A program made the position numbers and the translations under genes. Under the pieces are notes generated by a model that ran no database searches, was not told the origin of the DNA, and was given only the letters and a program-made list of their open reading frames with translations. A stretch of DNA of 64,000 nt from Flaviflagellibacter deserti (GTDB lineage Bacteria > Pseudomonadota > Alphaproteobacteria > Rhizobiales > Methylopilaceae), in NCBI RefSeq assembly GCF_042652085.1, contig NZ_JBHSJF010000006.1, positions 372,001-436,000 of the forward strand, in the 5' to 3' direction. Position 1 is the first letter of the stretch. Each line of letters starts with the position of its first letter. Below, piece after piece: positions 50,451 to 57,811 of this stretch.

Positions 50451-51952
50451 GCCGAAACTTCCTTGTCCTGCGGGCGCAGCCTGCGATTCCTGAATTCACG
50501 GATGAGGGAGCCGGCAAGGAACAAAACCGCCAGCGAGAGGAAGATCACGGAAACCGGATCTTCGATGAAGATGTGATAGTCGCCACCGGAGATCACGAGC
50601 GAGCGGCGGTAGTTCGACTCGATCATGTAGCCGAGCACGAGGCCGAGAATTGTCGGCAGCATCGGCATGCCGAAATAGCGCATCCCGTATCCGAGGATGC
50701 CCGAGGCGAGGACGAGGCCGAGATCGAATGGACTGTTGTTGATCGAATAAGCGCCGGAGAAGACGAGCGCCGCTATGAAGGCGAAGAGATAAGGCTTAGG
50801 CCTGTTCACCAGCCAGATCGACGCCGACAGGGTCATATAGGCGATCGGGATCAGCGCGAGCGAGGCGACCAGGAGGCCAGAGAACATGCCGTAGAGGATG
50901 GTCGGGTCGCGATTGAACAGCACCGGGCCGGGGATCAGGCCGTGGATCAGGAAGCCGCCGAGAAGCACGGCCGTCGAATTCGACGCGGGGATGCCGAAGC
51001 TCAGCAGCGGGATCAGGCCGACGCCCGCATCGGCATTGTTGGCGCATTCGGGAGCGGCAACGCCTTCCTCGGAGCCCTTGCCGAATTCTTCCGGAGTTTT
51101 CGAGAAGCGGCGGGCTTCCGTATAGGCCATGAAGGACGCGACGGTTCCTCCGGCGCCCGGCATGATGCCGGAGAAGATGCCAATGACGGACCCGATCAGA
51201 TTCGCCTTTGCAGTCTTCAGTTGTACGGCCCAGCTCGGCCATTTCAACTTCGTCGCGCCGCCGCTGATATGCGCCGTCGGCTGACGATTGGCGACCTGTT
51301 CGAGCACTTCGCCGACGGCGAACAGACCGACCATGACGAGGATGATAGGCACGCCGGTCAGAAGGTCGGCGTTGCCGTAGGTGAAGCGGCCGACGCCGGT
51401 GACCGGGTCGGTGCCGATAGTCGCGATCATCAGGCCGATCAGCGCGCCGATTATGCCCTTGAACAGCATGCCTTCGGACACTGAGACGATGACGCTGAGG
51501 CCGAGGATGCCGAGCGCGAAATAGGAGCTGGGCTTGAAGGCAAGGGCCAGTTGCGACAGCGGTGCGGTCAGGAGGATGACGCAGAGGATGCCGACGAAAT
51601 TACCGATAGAACTAGCCTGCAGCGAGATGCCGAGCGCCTCACCCGCTCTGCCCTGTTTCCGCATCTCGTAGCCGTCGATCATTGTCGCGGCGGATGCGCT
51701 CGTTCCCGGAGTCCGAATGAGGATGGCCGGAATCGACCCGCCATATTCAGCGCCAACATAGGTCGAAGTCAGAAGGACCAGTGCCGGGATCGGGTCCATC
51801 GTGTAGGTGAATGGCAGAAGCAGAGCCATGGTGATCGACGGCGACAGGCCGGGCGTGGCGCCGCCGAAAATGCCCCAGGTCATGCCGATGACGGCCATCG
51901 GTATGATGAGCGTCGTGCCAAGCAGTTCGAAGCTTGTGATGATCGCGTCCAT
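50447..51952 (-). CDS. tctA: TTT large permease TctA (system 2)
   Basis: 501 residues with about 11 hydrophobic segments. Motifs: GIFGGATPGLSPSITMALLLP, YVGAEYGGSIPAILIRTPGTSASAATMIDGYEM, GIMPGAGGTVASFMAYTEARR and SFGIPASNSTAVLLGGFLIHG. A different lineage from the TctA at 36.2 kb judging by its motif details, so not a recent duplicate. Eight bp after tctB; its stop overlaps the MmgE/PrpD-2 start, tying uptake to catabolism. Confidence 0.95.
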   Translation of the reverse strand: MDAIITSFELLGTTLIIPMAVIGMTWGIFGGATPGLSPSITMALLLPFTYTMDPIPALVLLTSTYVGAEYGGSIPAILIRTPGTSASAATMIDGYEMRKQGRAGEALGISLQASSIGNFVGILCVILLTAPLSQLALAFKPSSYFALGILGLSVIVSVSEGMLFKGIIGALIGLMIATIGTDPVTGVGRFTYGNADLLTGVPIILVMVGLFAVGEVLEQVANRQPTAHISGGATKLKWPSWAVQLKTAKANLIGSVIGIFSGIMPGAGGTVASFMAYTEARRFSKTPEEFGKGSEEGVAAPECANNADAGVGLIPLLSFGIPASNSTAVLLGGFLIHGLIPGPVLFNRDPTILYGMFSGLLVASLALIPIAYMTLSASIWLVNRPKPYLFAFIAALVFSGAYSINNSPFDLGLVLASGILGYGMRYFGMPMLPTILGLVLGYMIESNYRRSLVISGGDYHIFIEDPVSVIFLSLAVLFLAGSLIREFRNRRLRPQDKEVSA

Positions 51953-51960
51953 GACGGCCT

Positions 51961-52455
51961 TCAGATCAGGTCCGCCCAGATGCCGAGTGGCATGTGGACG
52001 TCGAGAAGCATGACGAAGATGAGCCAGAACACGACCGCGCCGCCGATCGAGATTGCGGCGAGGCGGATGTCGGGTTTGACGCCCTGGTAGACGCACATCG
52101 CGAAGATCAGCAGGGCGACTGACAGGAAGTATCCGGTGGTTTCGAAGAAGAAGATGAACACGGCGCAGATCGCGACCGCCCCGGCCGCCCATGCGAAGGC
52201 TGCGAGGGGGTGATCGAACACGCCGCGAGAATCGCCCTCTTCATCGGCCGTGGGGCCGATGCCGGCCCGCAGCACAAGAAGCCGCTGGCCGACATACAGA
52301 GCCGACATGATTGCGAGGCCGTAGCCCAGCAGGTGGGGTACGCCGGCGGCGCCAACCGTATCGCCAATGGCGGTTTCCGGAATGGTGGCCGCCGCCGTGA
52401 GGTAGGCGAGCGCGATGGCAAACGCGATCACGCCGCAGAGAATGTCCCTGTCCAT
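51961..52455 (-). CDS. tctB: TTT small subunit TctB (system 2)
   Basis: 164 residues with four hydrophobic segments (about 6-25, 35-55, 82-120 and 125-150). Typical TctB layout; the short acidic/charged loop DEEGDSRGVFDHP sits between segments 2 and 3. 19 bp after tctC. Confidence 0.85.
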   Translation of the reverse strand: MDRDILCGVIAFAIALAYLTAAATIPETAIGDTVGAAGVPHLLGYGLAIMSALYVGQRLLVLRAGIGPTADEEGDSRGVFDHPLAAFAWAAGAVAICAVFIFFFETTGYFLSVALLIFAMCVYQGVKPDIRLAAISIGGAVVFWLIFVMLLDVHMPLGIWADLI

Positions 52456-52474
52456 TGCGCTCGTCCTGTTTGCG

Positions 52475-53461
52475 TTACTTTTTCTTGACGACGCCGACTT
52501 CGGTCAGGAGCGTCTTCTGCTCCATCGCGAAGTGATCGACGAACTTTACGTAGTCGTCGTGCGCGATGAATGCCGGGACGAGGTTCGCCGCTTCGTAGTC
52601 AGCCTTGTACTTTGGATCGGCGAGCAGCTTCGGGATCGCCTGGTCCCAGGCTTTGGTGATCTCCGGCGGCAGGCCTTTCGGACCGGCGAGGCCGCGGAAC
52701 TTACGGACCGCCAGATCGATGCCCGAATCCTTGGCGGTCGGCACGCCCGGCAGAAGGGCGAGAGGAGCCTCGGACAGAACCGCCAGCACGCGGACCTGCT
52801 TGCCCTCGAGTTGCGAGCGCAGTTCCTGGACTTCGCCGATGGCGATATCGAGCGTGCCGTTCAGCACGTTGATCATCGTCTCGCCACCGCCTTCGCTGGT
52901 GACGACCGCGGCATTGACGCCGGTGATCTTCTTCATCTGTTCGAGCGTGATGCGCTCGAGCGAGCCCGGGTTCGCGGCGCCCCAGGCGCTGCGGCCGGCC
53001 TTCGCCTTGTCGAGCACGTCCTTCAGCGTTTTGAAGGGAGCGTCGGCGCGCGTGTAGATGACTTCCGGGTCATAGAAGAAGTTCGCGAGTGGTTCGAGCG
53101 CGGTGTAGTTCGCGCTGAGCTCGGCCATGTGCGAGGTGTAGATGTAGGTCGGAGTCGTCGCGTAGAAGACGCTGCCGTCGGGCTTCTGCTTGGCCATATG
53201 CGCCATGGCCTTGGCACCCGAGCCGCCCGAGACGTTCTCGACGACGAAGTCGGCATCGATCACCTGCTTCAGATACTTCGTCATGTCACGCAGGAAGACG
53301 TCGCTGCCGCCGCCCGGGCTCGAATGGGTGACGAGCGTCACGACCTTGTGCGGATAGGCGATCTTGTCCTGGGCGAGAGCCGGCAGGGCGGCCGCACAGG
53401 CCAGTCCCAAAGTCGCGGCGAAAAGCGAGCGCGCGAGCGCGTTCGTGTGTTTGACCAACAT
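52475..53461 (-). CDS. tctC: TctC-type solute-binding protein (TTT system 2)
   Basis: 328 residues from ATG 53461, GGGAGG upstream. Sec signal peptide (LARSLFAATLGLACAAALPALAQ). Bug/TctC pattern: YPHKVVTLVTHSSPGGGSDVF, VVENVSGGSGAKAMAHMA, AWGAANPGSLERITLEQM and DIAIGEVQEL. It provides the ligand specificity of TTT-2. 76 bp after GntR-3 on the same strand. Confidence 0.92.
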   Translation of the reverse strand: MLVKHTNALARSLFAATLGLACAAALPALAQDKIAYPHKVVTLVTHSSPGGGSDVFLRDMTKYLKQVIDADFVVENVSGGSGAKAMAHMAKQKPDGSVFYATTPTYIYTSHMAELSANYTALEPLANFFYDPEVIYTRADAPFKTLKDVLDKAKAGRSAWGAANPGSLERITLEQMKKITGVNAAVVTSEGGGETMINVLNGTLDIAIGEVQELRSQLEGKQVRVLAVLSEAPLALLPGVPTAKDSGIDLAVRKFRGLAGPKGLPPEITKAWDQAIPKLLADPKYKADYEAANLVPAFIAHDDYVKFVDHFAMEQKTLLTEVGVVKKK

Positions 53462-53537
53462 TTTTTCCTCCCGTTTGTCGTTTTTATCGGGCCTATTCGG
53501 CCTCTTGTTCTTGTGGTCGGTTTTGTTTTTGTCGTGG

Positions 53538-54236
53538 TCAGTCAGTCTTCGCGGCGTATGCCTCCAGCACCCGCTCGCGGGCATTCATGACATGATTGAA
53601 ATGCGCGTCCTGGGCGCGCTGCTCATCGCCGGCGGCGAGCGCATCGACCATTTCGGCATGCTCGCGGTTCGACTCGCCCATATGGTCGGCGCGGCCGAGA
53701 TTCTTCATCCGGAACAGGTGAAGCTCCTTGACCAGACCTTGATAGGTCTGGGCCAGCCGGTCGTTGCGGGCGGCCGCAAGGATCGCTGCGTCTAGCGCGA
53801 TGTTCGCCTGGTAATAGGCCTTCCCGTCGCCGCCGCGCTTGATGCATTCGTCCATCTCGTGGACGAGCCCGCGCAGGCGGATGACCTCTTCCTTGCGGAT
53901 GCGCGTCGCGGCAAGCCGGCCGGCGAGGGCGAACAGTCCGGCGCGGACCTCATACGCCGCCATCGCCTCTGCGAGGCTGATCGGCCGGATGAAGACGCCA
54001 CGGTTCGGGATGAATTCCAGCAGGCCGGCCTCGACGAGGGCGCGGAAGGCCTCGCGCACGGGACCACGGCTGACCTGGAATTTCTCGGCGAAATAGTTCT
54101 CGTTCAGGCGCTCTCCCATCGGAAGGTCGCCCTGCAGGATGATCCGCTCGATTTCCGCGCGGAGCGCCATTGGCAGGGAGCGCACGCCGAGGGGCTGCGC
54201 GGACATTCCGATACCGTCTGATGCGTCTGACAACAT
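53538..54236 (-). CDS. GntR-family regulator, FCD type (GntR-3)
   Basis: 232 residues. HTH domain (about 18-85): EIERIILQGDLPMGERLNENYFA, QVSRGPVREAFRALVEAGLLEFIPNRGVFIRPIS. FCD domain (about 95-220): YQANIALDAAILAAARN, REHAEMVDALAAGDE. First gene of the TTT-2 operon (tctC-tctB-tctA-MmgE/PrpD-SDR-crotonase) and divergent from the third cassette, so it can control both through the intergenic operators. Confidence 0.93.
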   Translation of the reverse strand: MLSDASDGIGMSAQPLGVRSLPMALRAEIERIILQGDLPMGERLNENYFAEKFQVSRGPVREAFRALVEAGLLEFIPNRGVFIRPISLAEAMAAYEVRAGLFALAGRLAATRIRKEEVIRLRGLVHEMDECIKRGGDGKAYYQANIALDAAILAAARNDRLAQTYQGLVKELHLFRMKNLGRADHMGESNREHAEMVDALAAGDEQRAQDAHFNHVMNARERVLEAYAAKTD

Positions 54237-54264
54237 GCCCGGCAGCGTAGCCCTCCGTCAAAAA

Positions 54265-54281
54265 TTGTCAACGATTGACAA
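54265..54281. promoter_or_regulatory. TTGTCAA-CGA-TTGACAA inverted repeat
   Basis: Perfect 7-bp inverted repeat with a 3-base centre, between GntR-3 and the third cassette. Each arm contains TTGACA on one strand, so -35-like hexamers for both divergent promoters overlap the site. A looser version of the YTGTCRACAN core. Confidence 0.55.
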
Positions 54282-54353
54282 AATGGCCGGGCATAGGGAT
54301 TGAATGCAGGCCAATCAGGAGAGCTGGCGGCTCGTTCGAAAGCCGCATGCGAA

Positions 54354-54363
54354 CTGTCGACAA
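54354..54363. promoter_or_regulatory. YTGTCRACAN operator-like site (third cassette)
   Basis: CTGTCGACAA, 23 bp before the MmgE/PrpD-3 ATG, downstream of a likely promoter. Binding here would block transcription elongation or initiation. Confidence 0.5.
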
Positions 54364-54386
54364 ACAGAAGACCGGGAGGAAAGACG

Positions 54387-55757
54387 ATGGCCCAGCGAAC
54401 CGACGTGACGCGAGCGCTTGCCGAATGGATCGTTGACTGCGACATCGCGAAAATCCCGGAGGCGGTGCAGCAGGAGGGCGTCCGCACCTTCGTCAACTGG
54501 CTCGGTTGCGCCGTCGGCGGCGCTCGTCATGAGACGGTCGATCGCGCACTCGATGCGCTGACCCAATTCTCCGGCGCGCCGACTTCGACGGTCATCGGCC
54601 GAGGCGAGCGGCTCGACGCGCTCCACACGGCGCTTATCAATGGCATCAGCTCGCACGTCCTCGATTACGACGACACGCATCTGAAGACGATCATCCACCC
54701 GGCTGGCCCGGTCGCTTCCGCTGCGCTTGCGGTCGCGGAACGCCATGGCATCTCCGGCCGTGAACTCCTCAACGCCATGATCGTGGGCGTCGAGGTCGAG
54801 TGTCGGATTGGTAATTCCGTTTATCCTGATCATTACGATCGCGGCTGGCATATCACCGGCACTGCGGGCGTGTTCGGCGCGGCGGCGGCCGTCGGCCGGC
54901 TTCTGAAGCTCGACGTCCAGAAGATGGTCTGGGCGCTCGGTCTCGCCGCGACGCAGTCGTCGAACCTGCGCGAGATGTTCGGCACGATGACGAAGAGCTT
55001 CCATCCGGGACGCGCGGCACAGAATGGCGCTGCATCAGCCTATCTCGCGGCAGCCGGCTACGACTCGTCCAATCAGGGCATCGAGGCGCCACGCGGCTTC
55101 GCCAATGTCCTGTCGACGAAACAGGACTACAACGAGATCCTCGGTGGCCTCGGCGAGACGTGGGAAGCGGCGCTCAACAGCTACAAGCCGTTTGCCTGCG
55201 GCATCGTCATTCATCCGACGATCGACGGCTGCATCCAGCTCCGCAACGAGACCGGCGTTGGTGCCAACGAGGTCGAGGCGATCGAGCTAAGAGCCCATCC
55301 GCTGGTGCTCGAACTGACCGGCAAGCGCGAGCCGAAGACCGGCCTCGAATCCAAGTTCAGCGTTTTCCATTCCGCCGCCTGCGCGCTCGTTCGCGGCGAC
55401 GGCTCGCCGACGGCATTCACCGACGAGGCGGTCAACGACCCGACGCTCATAGCCCTCCGCCGCAAGGTCCATGTCACGACCGATCCGAACGTCCACGAGG
55501 CCTCGGTCGATATCGTGCTCAAGCTCAAGGACGGCCGGACGATCGAGAAGAAGATCGAACGTGCCATCGGCAGTCACGAGAAGCCGCTGTCGAACGCGCA
55601 GATCGAGGCGAAATTCCGCGGTCAGGCAGCTCCGGTCATCGGCGCCGAGCTTTGCGACAAGCTGCTCGCAACGGCCTGGAAACTGCCGAGCCTCGGCAAG
55701 GCCTCCGAAGTCACGGCCGCCAGCGTGCCAACTCCCGTTCAGCTTGCGACGGCGTGA
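54387..55757 (+). CDS. MmgE/PrpD family protein (3)
   Basis: 456 residues from the ATG after GGGAGGAAAGACG. Motifs: SHVLDYDDTHLKTIIHPAGPV with the Asp-Thr-His set, RGWHITGTAGVFGAAAAVG, FGTMTKSFHPGRAAQNG, NSYKPFACGIVIHPTIDG and LESKFSVFHSAA. It resembles MmgE/PrpD-1 more than MmgE/PrpD-2 in the GTMTK region. The following dehydrogenase starts 5 bp after its stop, so the two probably act in sequence. Confidence 0.9.
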   Translation: MAQRTDVTRALAEWIVDCDIAKIPEAVQQEGVRTFVNWLGCAVGGARHETVDRALDALTQFSGAPTSTVIGRGERLDALHTALINGISSHVLDYDDTHLKTIIHPAGPVASAALAVAERHGISGRELLNAMIVGVEVECRIGNSVYPDHYDRGWHITGTAGVFGAAAAVGRLLKLDVQKMVWALGLAATQSSNLREMFGTMTKSFHPGRAAQNGAASAYLAAAGYDSSNQGIEAPRGFANVLSTKQDYNEILGGLGETWEAALNSYKPFACGIVIHPTIDGCIQLRNETGVGANEVEAIELRAHPLVLELTGKREPKTGLESKFSVFHSAACALVRGDGSPTAFTDEAVNDPTLIALRRKVHVTTDPNVHEASVDIVLKLKDGRTIEKKIERAIGSHEKPLSNAQIEAKFRGQAAPVIGAELCDKLLATAWKLPSLGKASEVTAASVPTPVQLATA

Positions 55758-55762
55758 GCGAC

Positions 55763-56836
55763 ATGGCGGATCTCAGCCTTGGAATTCTGAACGGCGACGA
55801 TATCGGCCACGAGATCGTCCCCGCATCCGTCGAGGTCGTGAAGGCGGCAGCGGCAAAGACCGGTCTGGAGATAGACTGGGTGCCGATGCCGATCGGCAGG
55901 AAAGCCTTCGACGATCTCGGCCATACGATGCCGCCGGGTATGCTGGAGCGGCTGGGCGAACTCGACGGCTTCATCCTCGGGCCAATCGGTCATCGCGCCT
56001 ATCCGAAGCATGCGAACGCGATCAATCCGCACCCGATCCTGCGCAAGCACTTCGACCTGTTCGCCAATGTCCGGCCGACGCGGTCCTATCCGGGCATCGA
56101 TTGCCTCTATGACAATGTCGATCTCGTCATCGTCCGCGAGAACAACGAAGGCTTCCAGCCGGACCGTAATGTCGTCGCCGGCTCCGGCGAATTCCGTCCG
56201 ACCGAGGACGTGACGATCTCTGTTCGCGTCATCACCCGCGCAGGCAGTTCAAAGGTCGCCCACGCCGCTTTACAACTCGCGCAGAACCGCCGGAAGAAGC
56301 TGACCGTGGTTCATAAGAATACGGTCTTCAAACTCGGCTGCGGCATGTTCGTCGAGGAATGCCACAAGGCGGCGAAGGACTATCCCGACGTCGAGGTCGA
56401 CGAGGTCATCGTCGACACGTTCGCGATGATGCTGGTCCGCGACCCGCACCGCTTCGACACCGTCGTCACGACCAACATGTTCGGCGACATCCTGACGGAC
56501 GAGGCGGCGGGCCTCGTCGGTGGCCTCGGCATGGCGCCGGGTCTCTGCATCGGCCGCGGCAATATCGCGATGGCGCAGGCGACGCATGGCTCCGCGCCCG
56601 ACATCGCGGGCAGGGGGATCGCCAATCCCTATGCGATGATCGAATCGAGCCGCATGCTGGTCGACTGGCTCGGCCGCAAGCACGGCATCGACAGCGCCGT
56701 GCGCGCATCGAAGCTGATGTCGATCGGCATTGAGGCGGCCTTGGCCGATCCGAAAAGCAGGACGTCCGACATCAATGGCTCGGGCGGCACCGCGGACATG
56801 ACCCGGGCGATCGTCGAACGCATCAACGCTGCCTGA
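55763..56836 (+). CDS. Isocitrate/isopropylmalate-type dehydrogenase (3), homoisocitrate-like
   Basis: 357 residues; a GTG at 55754 overlapping the upstream stop is an alternative start. NAD-dependent beta-decarboxylating dehydrogenase: NGDDIGHEIV, ANVRPTRSYPG, VRENNEGFQPDRN, catalytic Lys in VVHKNTVFKLGCGMFVEE, metal Asps in IVDTFAMMLV and MFGDILTDEAAG, then THGSAPDIAGRG. The VHKN and LVGGLGMAPG patterns are closer to isocitrate/homoisocitrate dehydrogenases than to the tartrate/D-malate type of genes 1 and 2. A 3-carboxy-2-hydroxyacid is the likely substrate type. Confidence 0.9.
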   Translation: MADLSLGILNGDDIGHEIVPASVEVVKAAAAKTGLEIDWVPMPIGRKAFDDLGHTMPPGMLERLGELDGFILGPIGHRAYPKHANAINPHPILRKHFDLFANVRPTRSYPGIDCLYDNVDLVIVRENNEGFQPDRNVVAGSGEFRPTEDVTISVRVITRAGSSKVAHAALQLAQNRRKKLTVVHKNTVFKLGCGMFVEECHKAAKDYPDVEVDEVIVDTFAMMLVRDPHRFDTVVTTNMFGDILTDEAAGLVGGLGMAPGLCIGRGNIAMAQATHGSAPDIAGRGIANPYAMIESSRMLVDWLGRKHGIDSAVRASKLMSIGIEAALADPKSRTSDINGSGGTADMTRAIVERINAA

Positions 56837-56844
56837 CATGAAAA

Positions 56845-56870
56845 AAGGCGGCGCCCGTCGGCGCCGCCTT
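56845..56870. terminator. Bidirectional hairpin after the third cassette
   Basis: AAGGCGGCGCC (56845-56855) pairs with GGCGCCGCCTT (56860-56870), 4-base loop, between the dehydrogenase and the convergent hutX gene. Confidence 0.85.
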
Positions 56871-56891
56871 CGACTCCTCAGTCCTGGACAA

Positions 56892-57398
56892 TCACGCCCA
56901 GGTCTTCAGGGCCTCGAACTGGGCGACCTGATCGGCGAGGAGGTTCTTCTCCTCGTCGCGCCGCACGAACACCTTGAACATCGCGTCGCCGCTCTTGTTC
57001 ATGAACTGCACAGAGCAGGAGCGGCGGCCGCCGGGCGCGCGGTCGAGGAGGACGATCTCGGCGCAATTCTCCGCCTTGATGTGACCGCCGATCGGACTGT
57101 CGCCATGGATGTTGAAATAGCCGTGGCCATGGGTGCCCGCGGGCAGGCTGCCGGTGATCTCGGCGACGACATCCTTGGTGTGGACGAGGAAGAGCACGTC
57201 GCCCCAGCTCGTCATCTCCGACCAGATGTCGTCGAAGCGCTCACCGGGAATGATCGTGGCTTCACCCTGCGGCAACTCCGCCAGGACGGCGCGAAGCGGC
57301 ACGTTCTGGTCGCGGGCGATGAATTCGAGAATGCCGTTCGGCTTCTCGGCAAGCGCGGTGCGGATGCGCTCCTGGTCGGGGCTAACAGCGATGGTCAC
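56892..57398 (-). CDS. hutX: Haem utilisation carrier protein HutX
   Basis: 168 residues from a GTG. HutX/HugX-family cytosolic haem-binding protein that hands haem to the degrading enzyme. Motifs: VPLRAVLAELPQGEATIIPG, FDDIWSEMTSWGDVLFLVHT, GYFNIHGDSPIGGHIK and AEIVLLDRAPGGRRSCSVQFMNKSG. The start is 3 bp beyond the end of the haem oxygenase gene; GGAG lies just upstream. Confidence 0.9.
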   Translation of the reverse strand: MTIAVSPDQERIRTALAEKPNGILEFIARDQNVPLRAVLAELPQGEATIIPGERFDDIWSEMTSWGDVLFLVHTKDVVAEITGSLPAGTHGHGYFNIHGDSPIGGHIKAENCAEIVLLDRAPGGRRSCSVQFMNKSGDAMFKVFVRRDEEKNLLADQVAQFEALKTWA

Positions 57399-57401
57399 CT
57401 T

Positions 57402-57743
57402 TTACTCCGCCGCTACGGCGTGTTCCGCCGTGATGTGCTGGAACACCTCGAAACCCTCGAAATTCGGATGGCCGAGATAGGTCGGCTTGCGCTCGCTGGT
57501 GTTGGCGCGGGCATGCGAGGCGCGGAACTGGTCGGACTTCGTCCAGGCCTCGAATTCGGCCTTGGAGCGCCAGACCGTGTGCGAGGCATAGAGCACATGA
57601 TCCTCGTGCTCCGGGCCGCGCAGCATGTGGAATTCGACGAAGCCGTCGAGCTCATGCAGGTTGCTCTGGCGCGACAGCCAGATGTCCTCGAAGTCCTTGG
57701 TGGACTCCTTGGCGACCTTGAAGCGGTTCATGGCGATGAACAT
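57402..57743 (-). CDS. IsdG-type haem-degrading monooxygenase (HmuQ/HmuD-like)
   Basis: 113 residues with AGAGGAAAT before the ATG. An ABM-fold haem oxygenase: Asn6 (MNRFKV), Trp67 (FEAWTKS) and His77 (RASHARA) coincide with the catalytic Asn, Trp and His of IsdG. Rhizobial HmuQ/HmuD enzymes cleave haem to release iron in the cytoplasm. It lies between the receptor gene and hutX in the same orientation, completing uptake, carriage and degradation. Confidence 0.9.
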   Translation of the reverse strand: MFIAMNRFKVAKESTKDFEDIWLSRQSNLHELDGFVEFHMLRGPEHEDHVLYASHTVWRSKAEFEAWTKSDQFRASHARANTSERKPTYLGHPNFEGFEVFQHITAEHAVAAE

Positions 57744-57770
57744 TGGGATTTCCTCTGGTTAGCTGGGTAG

Positions 57771-57793
57771 CCCGGCGGCTCGACACCGCCGGG
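57771..57793 (-). terminator. Hairpin between the haem receptor and haem oxygenase genes
   Basis: CCCGGCGG (57771-57778) and CCGCCGGG (57786-57793), 7-base loop, in the gap after the receptor stop. Without a T run it probably acts as a partial attenuator or message stabiliser. Confidence 0.55.
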
Positions 57794-57811
57794 CGAATTT
57801 CCTGGCTGGTG

